Source: Silene noctiflora
Taxonomy: Eukaryota > Streptophyta > Magnoliopsida > Caryophyllales > Caryophyllaceae
DNA length: 32,238 nt
Reading direction: 5' to 3'
Assembly: GCA_009801015.1 (NCBI GenBank)
Contig: VHZZ01000069.1
Span: 75,778 to 108,015 of the forward strand
Shown here piece after piece: positions 10,756 through 19,533 of the stretch. A model generated the notes under the pieces. The model saw nothing but the letters and a program-made list of their open reading frames with translations, was not told the DNA's origin and searched no databases. Made by a program: the position numbers and the translations under genes. Positions within the stretch are counted from its first letter, which is position 1. Each line of letters opens with the position of its first letter.

Positions 10756-11391
10756 GTAGAAGGTTTTATTAGGTTCAATTTTCTAGGGTTAGAATACTAA
10801 CTTACTTGAGCCTACGGTTGGTAATTCAGTACTCGTATTTAGTATGGAGCTTATCGTGTTTAGGTTAGCCATGTTTAGACTATGCAGAATAGTAGAAACA
10901 GCCTAAGAAAAATCCTACTAGTAGTGCATGTATGATTGTGTTATGTGTGAAAAAGGTTGTCTTGTTGTTTCTTTCTCTCTTCACCCCGCACAGTAAATGC
11001 CCAAAAACCGATTTCCGCTCCAGCAATATTTGCTGTTAAAACGAGAACTAGGGAAGCTCCTGCAGTCCTGCTAAAGCAAAGGTGGTAGAAGTAAAGGTAA
11101 CTCATCCCTTCAGGAAAAAAATTGGAAAACTGAAAAAAGGCGCATAGATTTTGATGCTCGGCATTTACCAGGTTTAATTAAAAAAAAAAAAAAAACAATC
11201 AAGAACACATCATATACGACTATCAGGGATCATAATTCAGAATGTACGCCAATCTTGAACTACAGAAAAGCAAATTCAAAAAGATATAATTTTGATGGAA
11301 ACCTGCAAGATGCTAGTGTTCTATACACACAGACTTGGTTGTCAGGAGTAGGAGAAACAGAGTGGACAACAAAGAGCCAACTTGATAAAAC
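10756..11391. other. Shared 3' flank of two convergent genes
   Basis: The AAA-ATPase (+) and the TMEM230-like gene (-) converge here, 636 bp between stop codons. Both 3' UTRs and poly(A) sites should lie inside. A 14-A run lies at about 11181-11194. No other coding signal seen. Confidence 0.55.
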
Positions 11392-13373
11392 TTAGTAGTC
11401 AGGGATTGCAGCAAAACGATAACCTGCAGCACCCCTCCAAGAATAGTAAGCAATCCGAGTCTCATAAAATCCTGCAGTTAACAGTCAAAGGCATGTTAAT
11501 GATCTTATGAAGAGAAAATAACACAATAAAAAGTATTCGTGGATTACAAATGATAATTAAACCCTATTTCACTAAAAGGAAACTGGAATTTACAGAGGGA
11601 AAACAATGCAAACAGATCCATCAGGTTATTCTGATTTCTGTAATATAGTTTCCTCCTCTACTGATTGGGTTTCATAACACGAACACAAGCTACTCGAAGA
11701 ACCAAGTTTAAAGCAGAAGGTGTACCTATATATTGCTATTGATAAAATCTCAGATATATGCAGATAAATATTCATCCTTCTAAATCAATAGCTAAATTTA
11801 GACACCATTAAGGTACAACAAAAGGCTAGGCAATTTACAAACAACATCAACCCAAACATAGCCACGAAAAGTAAAAGGTTGGCCGGCCAGAAATCATATA
11901 AGGAAGTAAACCTGATAGATGGAAAACTAAAGATTGGAACAGTTACGACAACTCCTATGAGCAAATTATTGCAAATATGCCTCCGAAGTCCCCAGGGAAG
12001 CCACAAGCAAATAATCAGCAAATTCAACTTTATGACAAGCTTTTACAACAGATGATAATAATAGAGAGGTCAAGAGATATAAATTTGAGCCCAAAAGTCA
12101 GCTAAAGATCGACACCCTTGCACTAGACTTTAAGGTGAAAAAAGGCACAGACGCCTTCCACATCGATGACAGAAACTTTATATCATTTACTTTCATGCAC
12201 AGAACAGGTTAATAGATATCCTGGTTGTCATGCCAATGTGGCAGAAATAAAACTTTCACTAACTACACAGCATTTACGAATATAAAGCAAAGCAAAGCTA
12301 AGCTCATAATCAATTGGCCACATGAAGTGTGATTAACAAATCAATCAATCATTAAGAAAACGTGTCCTCTAACCTACACTTCCGCTCGGCTGTTCAATGC
12401 CACTGAACTAGATAACAATCTGAGTGAATTCCATACTCTTAACAATAAACAAAAGCGATGACACAACTCTTCAACCCTAGCCACTATTCTCTAATACTCA
12501 CAGTTTACTAGAGAGAGGAGCTTGCCCATGCTACCTTTCTCAGTTTATATATTCCATAAACAAATTATCAATAGGCCATTTCCATAAAAATGTAAGAAGT
12601 GCTATATAGTAAAACAATTTCAAACCCCTCTCTCTATCAGAGTTGACTTCCCATCTACCGGTGAGTTTTATCTCTCAATTTGAGAGTCTTTAAGTTCTAT
12701 GATTCTTCCGAGTATCCGCAAGATCACTGCTCATATGGTTCTTCATATTGTGCTACAATCGGCTTCAAATTCCCACCAATAATCTAGAGGTCAAATGAAA
12801 CAAATCCTCTTCAAAATCATGTCGGATATATAGACATTAGACACCCACAAAATTGTATGATAGTGGGTATACAAAAAATGTTTCACTTAATGTAGTGATC
12901 CTTAATTTGATAAGGATTGTTTTTCTTAGATTTACATAGACCTGTATTTCATCAAATTTGACACCTATTTAAGATGTCGTACGACCTTTATTAATCAATG
13001 TTTTCATTCAAAAAAGGAAAACAAATTAAGAATACAACAAAAATAATTCCAAGCTTGATGATAAGCACGTCAAGATACCTGGAAGGAAGGCAATAATTCC
13101 AAGAGCAAACAGGCCATAAGCTTGCGATCTCTCGCCTCCCATATGATCAGTGAGAATGAAAACTGACAGGACGAGAAGTAAGCAACCAAGGGACAAAAGA
13201 AACAGGGCTAGAAGAATTGATTTCCACGGAACTTTGTCCAGAGACTTTGGCATGTACTCAAACCGAGGATCATATCCCTTTCCTCTTATATTATCAGCAT
13301 CAGTATAGTTATAACTTGCATCATCCTCACCGTCACCAAGTTGAGAATATTTGACATTGCGCCGTGATGCCAT
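11392..13373 (-). CDS. TMEM230-family small membrane protein (2 coding exons)
   Basis: Coding exons 13079-13373 and 11392-11471 join across a GT-AG intron (11472-13078, 1607 bp) inside a Gly codon, giving 124 residues. The N-terminus begins MASRRNVKYSQL and is acidic/Tyr-rich, with FEYMPKSLDKVPWKS just before two hydrophobic segments: about residues 53-74 (ILLALFLLSLGCLLLVLSVF) and 86-100 (AYGLFALGIIAFLPG). It ends with GFYETRIAYYSWRGAAGYRF, the conserved C-terminal block of eukaryotic TMEM230 proteins. Animal TMEM230 is linked to vesicle trafficking; the plant role is not established from sequence. Length matches the family (about 115-125). A further in-frame ATG upstream lies beyond a probable 5'-UTR acceptor, so the start at 13373 is preferred. 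An open frame inside the intron (11785-12027) is not supported as an exon because the flanking exons already join correctly. Confidence 0.9.
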
Positions 13374-13421
13374 TAAAGCACTGGAATCGTACGATTGTAA
13401 AATCCTAATGCAGAACTGTAA

Positions 13422-14123
13422 CTGCCAAACAGAAGGATAGAACACAAAATTCAATTAAAAGGTACTTCTGCAACTCTACAGCGCGTATAAACGACACAAA
13501 AATGCACATTATTGTGTGCTTGGGAACGAGAATTTCATTTCAAATTCTAGAAAAGCTAAATCACATGATTAGGAAGGTTAAAATTTATGTTTGTAACCCT
13601 AGGGCTAGATTCAGAAATTATACTTAATAAATTCCCAATTCGAAAGAAAATGGATAACTTAACAAATCGATAATTATACGCGCTTTAACCCCTTACTATT
13701 TAAGGAAAGTATCACTACAAATGAATCCAATCACTGTATTTTACACTGTATAGTAATTCAAAAACTACAATCAAGAAGAGTAATCTGAGATATTCATTCC
13801 CTCCGTCTCAATCATTTATTTACCTTTAATTAAAACGACAGTTCAGGGTAACAATTCAAGCTTAACTAGTAAACAATTCAATATTTGCAAATTACACACA
13901 TAGAATTAAAACTACAATCAATGAGAGTAATCTGAGATATTCATTCCCTCCGTCTCAATAATTTATTTACCTTTAATTAAAACGACAGTTTAGGGTAACA
14001 ATTCAAGCTTAACTAGCAAACAATTCAATATAGTTGCAAATTACACACACAGAATTAAATTTGATTAGAGAAATTGGTACTGAATTAACAAAGGGGATCA
14101 AATCAAGATAATTAGGGATTTAC
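13422..14123 (-). other. Probable 5'-UTR intron of the TMEM230-like gene
   Basis: On the minus strand a donor GTGAG|GTAAATCC (14124/14123) and an acceptor TTGGCAG|TTACAG (13422/13421) bound 702 bp lacking coding signal, 48 bp upstream of the ATG. The first exon would be non-coding, about 14124-14205. The intron contains the 147-bp tandem duplication. Confidence 0.55.
13761..14059. repeat. 147-bp direct tandem duplication carrying a Stowaway-like terminus
   Basis: Copy 1 is 13761-13907, copy 2 is 13908-14059 (2-bp insertion and few substitutions). Both contain ATTCCCTCCGTCTCAAT, like the Stowaway terminal repeat, followed by ATTTATTTACCTTTAATTAA; no opposite terminus is present, so each copy holds only half an element. 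Near identity suggests a recent duplication inside the TMEM230 5'-UTR intron. Confidence 0.8.
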
Positions 14124-14229
14124 CTCACAGAATACAAGTAGAGAGGAAATAAATTAGGGATTTGAATTCCCAGTAATCGCGATTGAAAGTTTTTATCGGT
14201 GTGTTCAATTGAGAAGATTATTTTTTTGG

Positions 14230-14237
14230 TTTAAATA
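14230..14237 (-). promoter_or_regulatory. Candidate TATA box of the TMEM230-like gene
   Basis: Minus-strand TATTTAAA, about 25-30 bp upstream of a first non-coding exon predicted near 14205. Spacing argument only. Confidence 0.4.
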
Positions 14238-14597
14238 AGCGAAATATGTCACGGTGAGAATTGAAGATTATCAAAAGTTGATTTTAACCGCGGTCAATTT
14301 TGCAGGGTGATACGTACGGAACTACGGGCTTGCAAAAATCACTAAATCACCGATTTACTCTAGAAATGTTCGTCATATTTTGAATTGATTTAAGGTAAAA
14401 ATTATCGGGTTGATTTTTCTTTCCGGAATTACGGCGGAGGTTAAAAAGGATCATACAATTACAAGATGTAAAGAGTTGATGTTTATTAGTCATAACCAAA
14501 TTTAAATTTAGGTTACGGTATTCTAATTTAGACTCGAACAAAGTTAAAACTTCGTCATCTGCTAAGCACATTGGCCTCGCTTTAATTAACTAATTGC

Positions 14598-16212
14598 TTA
14601 ATTAGAGTCGTCTTCTTCCTCGCCGCCTTTGATAATCTTTACTTCTTGCTCCTCATGTTTAATTTTAGCCGCTTCCTCTGCCGCCTTCACCTTCTTAAGC
14701 TCTAAGGCTTTTAATTCTGACGCCTTCGCCTTGGCAGCCTGATCAGCGTTAGCTTTTTCTAGAGCGCGAATTAGATTATCGAGACATCTGTCATCATCTT
14801 CATCAGGGAGCTTTGGGATTAGATGCTCTGCAACATCTGCCGGTGTCATATTAGTAACTTCTAATAGGCTTCTAATTGCATCAAATTTCGGGTGGGTTTC
14901 GAGTAACAAGTAATTCTTGGCAAGCACCTTAAACCCTTCAAAACAACAATATGACATCTCTATGTGCTTGTCCATCCGTCCTGCCCTGATCACCACAAGA
15001 AATATATGAGACGGTTTTATAAGCGACTATATATAACTAAAGGAGGAATACGAATATGTACCTGATCAATGCCGGATCCAACTTGTCCACAGCATTAGTC
15101 GTGAAAACGATAATTCTTTCACCCTCTGAAGACGACCATATTCCGTCAATGAAATTCAACAACCCTGATAATGTTACACCAGTTGGTTTCTTTTCATTGC
15201 TTTTTTCTTTACTGTCCTTGGTTTCGTCCTTTGAGCTAGAATCAATGTTCCTTTTTTGAGTAATTTTAAGTGAGCAATCAATGTCCTCAATCGCGATAAT
15301 AGACCTCCTCCCCGTGTTAATTAGAAGCCTCCGAAGGTGCTCATTGCTACTAACTGCGGTGAGCTCAAGGTCATACACATCATAAGCTAGCAAGTTAGCC
15401 ATTGCCGCAATCATAGTAGATTTACCGGTTCCTGGAGGGCCATACAGCAAGTAGCCTCGCTTCCACGCCTTACCGACCCTTGTATAAAACTCCTTACTTC
15501 GACTAAACTTCAACAAATCCTCAACAATCTCCCTCTTCTTTTCCGGGTCCATAGCCAAATTATCGAAATTAGCAGGATGTTGAAAAGCAGCAGAAGTCCA
15601 CAACACTCGCGACTCATTCAATTTATTCGAATCCAAACTCCTGTTAACATAAATCTTCCTAATCCTGTTCTTCTCTAAAATCATCTTCCCTTCACTAATC
15701 ACATAATCCAAGTACTCCCCTGAAATCAACTCCCTGTACTTCCTGTGAAAAACCAGCTTATACGCTTTAGTCGCGATACTGCCCTTCACTGTCACTTCTA
15801 GTACCCACCAAACTGTAACACCCTGAAATGTATCAGTAACCTCCTCCTCTTCCGCCATTTGAAAAACCCGATTCAGTCCTAAACTCTGCACGCGCAAACG
15901 TTTAGAGGTTTTGCTACCACGTTCACCGAGATAAGCCCGAACGTGACCATAAATTATATTGCTATACATCCAATTATCTTGGATATACTCATCAATGTAA
16001 AAGTGAATGTAAGGAGATATTAACTCAGTTAATTGATGAATGTACCGTAGTAAAAATTGGCGAAATTCGTAAGGCACGTAATTTTTTACAATTGGCCAAA
16101 CAAAAAAGAGTAAATCGAGTGGCCTTAACTTTGTATATTTTGCAAGAGTTGAGGTTTTTTCCTCCTTGTTTTTCTTGGTGTAAAGACCCATCTTTGGTGT
16201 AAAGGAAGTCAT
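14598..16212 (-). CDS. BCS1/OM66-like AAA-ATPase with one intron
   Basis: Exon 1 15062-16212 and exon 2 14598-14985 join across a 76-bp GT-AG intron in the Arg codon of DPALIR|AGRMDKH, giving 512 residues from the first ATG. Seen: hydrophobic segment LLFFVWPIV (34-42), AAA-associated N-domain, Walker A GPPGTGKST (258-266), Walker B AIEDIDCS (E309/D310), sensor-1 FTTN (N373), the GRMDKHIEMSYC motif, then an Ala/Lys/Glu-rich helical tail ending EEEDDSN. The start may really be the second ATG at 16191 (MGLYTK): its context (A at -3, G at +4) is strong, the first is weak, and the TATA box predicts transcription beginning close to 16212. Paralog of the gene at 9265-10755, with near-identical blocks around Walker A. 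Reading through the intron would stop seven residues after Arg384, giving a 391-residue protein without the GRMD region. The second Arg of the paralog's RRGRMD is Ala here. Confidence 0.94.
14985..15068. repeat. 8-bp direct repeat CCTGATCA at both ends of the AAA-ATPase intron
   Basis: CCTGATCA occurs at 14985-14992 and again at 15061-15068, 76 bp apart, exactly the intron length, so the repeat spans both splice junctions. Four of the eight bases follow from the AG|G splice consensus; the other four do not. Confidence 0.75.
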
Positions 16213-16235
16213 ACGGACGATTTCAATACTGACGG

Positions 16236-16243
16236 TATTTTAT
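16236..16243 (-). promoter_or_regulatory. TATA box of the second AAA-ATPase
   Basis: Minus-strand TATAAAAT, 24-31 bp upstream of the first ATG. Typical TATA-to-start spacing places transcription initiation at about 16212, which favours translation from the ATG at 16191. Confidence 0.55.
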
Positions 16244-16595
16244 AGAGTTCGCATTGGTTAAGTTTTATGGCAAGTTGACTTTTATGGCATGTACATGTTT
16301 CCTAAATTTTCTTAGGGTAACTTTTTTTTATGTTTATATTTAAAATTTTGTTCATGTAAATTTTGTTTATTTTATGGAAAAATTATGGTTGCAAATCTTC
16401 AAGTATCTAAATAGTTAACTAGCTAATTTAATTGTTCATATAATATTCGCATGAGAAAATATCGATTATTTATGCGTAATTAGATTTGGCACGTGAAAAA
16501 GTGAAGCCATGGGAAGTAAATGTTGATACCAGGACTACTAATATTTTCGCGAAAATCTCAAATCAATTTTAAGGATTAATTAATTTAGGAATATA

Positions 16596-16658
16596 CACCC
16601 TCCTATTCAGGCTAATGTTAAAGCGGAACATTAAGCTAAATAAGAGATTACGAGGGAG
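16596..16658. mobile_element. Short Stowaway-like remnant
   Basis: 63 bp between TA dinucleotides (16594-16595 and 16659-16660) with ends CACCCTCCTATTCAG and, reversed, CTCCCTCGTAATCTC, like Stowaway terminal repeats. Unusually short, so probably internally deleted. It directly abuts the transporter gene fragment. Confidence 0.4.
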
Positions 16659-16793
16659 TACTAAAAGTCTAGGATCCACCTCTGGTCGCTTGTATCCATA
16701 TACCTGCCACAGTCGCGACTCATCTGCTTTCGCTGCTGATGATGTTGATTGAGCTATGCATGGCATATTATTCCATTAACAGGTAATTATTGA
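16657..16793 (-). pseudogene. Dead copy of the 5' end of the NFD4-like transporter gene
   Basis: 137 bp aligned without gaps at a fixed offset of 4592 bp to 21249-21385, which covers about 17 bp of 5' leader and the first ~40 codons of the transporter. The parental reading frame is broken: codon 3 is TAA and the Trp19 codon TGG is TGA. Homology stops sharply on both sides; one side meets a Stowaway-like remnant. The rest of the gene is absent here. Another open frame through the fragment is accidental. Confidence 0.85.
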
Positions 16794-16969
16794 ATCGGAA
16801 ATAAGAGTAGTACTATCAAAGAATGATTATAATTTCGATCTGAGCCAAAAATCAGAGTTCTGTGGACGAAAAGAATTTGTAATCTCAGACGAGTTGAATC
16901 AGAAATTGAGCCTAACAAACGACAATTTCTTGTCATCCCTTTACAATCTCGCTATTGTAATAATACAGC

Positions 16970-17493
16970 TAGACCTGTCAAACGGGTCGGATTCTGGGTC
17001 GGGTCAGATACGGGTCAAGAAATTAATTTCTGACGTTTTTTTAAAATTTATTTTTTAATTAAAAAAATAATTTTTAAAAACGTAAAACATATTTAAAATT
17101 AATATTTTAATCATATTCAACGTTTACATTAATTATTTTAACGTTTACATTAATTATATTGACATAATTATTAAATTAAAGTTTTTTTAATAATTATTTT
17201 ATTGTTAAGTATTGTAAAAGTTATATAAAATTGAGTTTTTAGTTGTGTTTGTAATTTTTAATAATAAGAAAATAATTTTTTAACAATTTTTTTCAAATAT
17301 AATATAAAAATATTAATATTTTAATATAATTCTTGATTTATCTTTGACCCAATGGGTCGACCCGTTCGGGTCGGGTCTCGACCCTAAAATAACGGGTCAT
17401 TTCGGGCTCGGATCAAACGGGTCACGGGTCGAAAAAACGGGTTTGTAGCCCTAAAACGGGTCGGGCAGCTCGGGTCGAGTTTTGACAGGTCTA
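16970..17493. mobile_element. hAT-type MITE with CGGGTCGG-rich ends, copy 2 (inverted)
   Basis: 524 bp element with ends TAGACCTGTCAAA and TTTGACAGGTCTA. Flanks AATACAGC (16962-16969) and TATACAGC (17496-17503) match at 7 of 8, with 2 bp between element and right flank. Its AT-rich core is the reverse complement of that at 3490-4026. Same family, opposite orientation, 13 kb apart. Confidence 0.82.
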
Positions 17494-17749
17494 ACTATAC
17501 AGCTCAGTTGCTAGCACACTTTTGCCTCTCTATTGATGGTGCTCGGTTGTGGCCGGAATCATATGCATCGATCGCAAATGATGATTTCCTCCCTGACTTT
17601 ATTTATCTTTAAAAACGAAAAGAAATCGCTTCAGTTTGAAAATAATATAATTACATCAACAATTGTGATTCGAAAACTATTATTACAACTTACTCGTACA
17701 AGCTAAGCAGGATGTTTTACAAGCTCATGGTTTCGAATTCCCAGAATTA

Positions 17750-17839
17750 TTACCAATGTTGTTTAAACGACGACATCCACACACAGTAAGCACATAAAAT
17801 CATCTGAGATATGTACACATAAACAGCAAAGGAGATGCT
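17750..17839 (-). pseudogene. Downstream duplicate of the 3' end of the small membrane-protein gene
   Basis: Tandem copy, offset exactly 102 bp, of the last 29 codons plus stop of the gene at 17852-18217. On the minus strand it still reads SISFAVYVYISQMI...CAYCVWMSS to a stop, with one silent and two conservative changes (Val to Leu, Leu to Phe). Lying after the live stop codon, it is untranslated unless the proximal copy is skipped. Confidence 0.75.
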
Positions 17840-17851
17840 CTTGGTTTCGAA

Positions 17852-18217
17852 TTACCAATGTTGTTTAAGCGACGACATCCACACACAGTAAGCACATACA
17901 ATCATCTGAGATATGTAAACATAAACAGCAAAGGAGATACTCATAAGGAGCAAATCTTTCCAATCGCCGCCTTTCTGTTTCGGGCTTAAATTCTCTGTCA
18001 ACCCCTTGCTCAGCTTCTTAACTGTTCCGACTAAGTATCGCAACACTGGCAATCGCGTCTTGCCTGTAACTTTGTGCCCATCTTTCTCAGTTGGATCTCT
18101 ACGTTGGCAAGGGAAGAATAATACCGACGACGATGCAGGAATTCTTGTGCCTACATCTTCTTTCAGATCATAGCCTATATTTTGTAGACAACATCTGAGC
18201 ATAGGAAATGAAGCCAT
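17852..18217 (-). CDS. Small single-pass membrane protein of unknown function
   Basis: 121 residues from an ATG with a strong context (A at -3, G at +4). I do not recognise the family. Seen: Cys-containing N-terminus MASFPMLRCCLQNIGYDLKE, a Ser-rich stretch, a basic middle (KTRLPVLRYLVGTVKKLSKG), GGDWKD, then one hydrophobic segment at about residues 88-114 (LLLMSISFAVYVYISQMIV and on) and a short tail SSLKQHW. A minus-strand TATA-like CATATAAT lies about 50 bp upstream. The 3' coding end is tandemly duplicated just downstream. No introns. Support is the start context, the promoter spacing and the conservative nature of the differences between the duplicated ends; without a homology match it may also be a fragment of a larger gene. 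Confidence 0.5.
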   Translation of the reverse strand: MASFPMLRCCLQNIGYDLKEDVGTRIPASSSVLFFPCQRRDPTEKDGHKVTGKTRLPVLRYLVGTVKKLSKGLTENLSPKQKGGDWKDLLLMSISFAVYVYISQMIVCAYCVWMSSLKQHW

Positions 18218-18267
18218 GATTTCGTTGCACAATTTTTATGTTTACCAACCAAAATAAAATATCATCC

Positions 18268-18275
18268 ATTATATG
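18268..18275 (-). promoter_or_regulatory. Candidate TATA box of the small membrane-protein gene
   Basis: Minus-strand CATATAAT, which would place transcription start near 18240, about 20 nt before the ATG at 18217. Confidence 0.35.
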
Positions 18276-18375
18276 CCAAGAAAATATAGGACTATAGAAA
18301 AGTCTCTGATAAGGTAGTCCCCCACAAAAATTGGTATCCACTGAAAATTTTCACTTACCCTCGATTATAAGAAGG

Positions 18376-18542
18376 TCTTGATTAAGACGGCCACTATCCG
18401 TCTTAAGCTTAAGACGGATAGTGCCTCTTTCACACAAATGCAAGTGGAGGTAGATGGGTATATCCATTTCCCACCCCTTGCATTTATGTGAGAGGCCACA
18501 ATCGGTCTTATTTAAGACGGATAGTGGCCGTCTTAAATAAGA
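18376..18542. mobile_element. Palindromic GACGGATAGTG-type MITE
   Basis: 167 bp. Terminal inverted repeats of 31 bp differ at two positions (left begins TCTTGATTAAGACGGCCACT, right reversed TCTTATTTAAGACGGCCACT). Each arm carries a second inverted pair, CACTATCCGTCTTAA against TTAAGACGGATAGTG, so each end can fold by itself and also pair with the other end. No coding content. Confidence 0.75.
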
Positions 18543-18577
18543 ATTTGTGCTCAATTATTTAGTTATTTTACAAGCTA

Positions 18578-18742
18578 GTTTTGTTTAAGATTGCACTATC
18601 CGTTTAGTTTAAGATGGGTCAAATATTACCCCACATGAGTATATATATATATATAGAACACGTTTTTTGTCTTATTTATCCCACATGGATACATTTGATC
18701 GCTTTAAACTTAAAATAAATAGTGTCTGTCTTAAACAAAAAC
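18578..18742. mobile_element. Diverged relative of the GACGGATAGTG MITE family
   Basis: About 165 bp with ends GTTTTGTTTAAGATTGCACT and, reversed, GTTTTTGTTTAAGACAGACA, each followed by a CACTAT-type word and TTTAAG. Contains an (AT)7 run at 18641-18654. More decayed than the neighbour at 18376-18542. Confidence 0.55.
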
Positions 18743-19533
18743 ATTACAAATTCTTCAATTCCGTTCTTTGTTTGAAGGGTATAATTGGTAGTTTTTTTAG
18801 TTACTCAAAAGTCTCCCTTACTTTGACCATCATTCATGCGTAAAGGTTATCAACCCCTCTTGCTTGTGACGGTCACAAGTTTGTAATATCTTACAATCCT
18901 CTTCTAGTTACCCTTTTATCTCATGTTACAAGCTGTGCCGGATTTTGTAAGATTCACACTATCTATTCCACTATTATTGTCCTAACACACCCAAAAAAAG
19001 TCATATTTAATTAAATTTTGGTGAAATTCCATAATTGCCCCTTGACTAACAATAAGCAAAATGTAATTAATTTGAAAATACCACAATTAATTTGGAATAT
19101 GTAATTCACAAAAAGAGGACCATAAAACTTTAAAGGGATGGAACTTGGAACTCATGGAAGGAGTACTTAAAAAAAAAAAGTATCTATCTTATGTGGATTA
19201 TCAATAAGTTAGTTCATTGTTAGTTCAAACGGACCGAGTCATATAGAATGATGAGTCGTTGCTAATCAATTCAAGCTAGATTGAGGAAAAACGAGGGTAT
19301 ATTAATTATCATATCGATTTGAACTCCGGCTTCCAAAATATACATAGAATTCATATCAAAATAAATGAATCGGACGTTCGGGCAAACAAACAATGACCCC
19401 AAAAAATTGTACATAAAACTATGGCAAACAAATAAACTGCAAAAAATTTCACACTTGATTTACAAATGTCACGCAAATTATAAAATAAGATCGTTGTAAG
19501 CGGTACACCGGATCTTACACGCCAATTACTCTA
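18743..19533. other. 3' flank of the NFD4-like gene; no gene seen
   Basis: AT-rich intergenic DNA lying between MITEs and the transporter's stop codon. It should include the transporter's 3' UTR. A possible decayed Stowaway end (GGAAGGAGTA) at about 19155 has no partner that I can find. Confidence 0.5.

Noticed and set aside
11785..12027. 80-codon hydrophobic open frame on the minus strand
   Set aside because: Lies inside the TMEM230-like intron; the flanking exons already join in frame to a complete family protein.
16569..16766. 65-codon minus-strand open frame
   Set aside because: It crosses the transporter fragment in a frame different from the parental one, so it is accidental.
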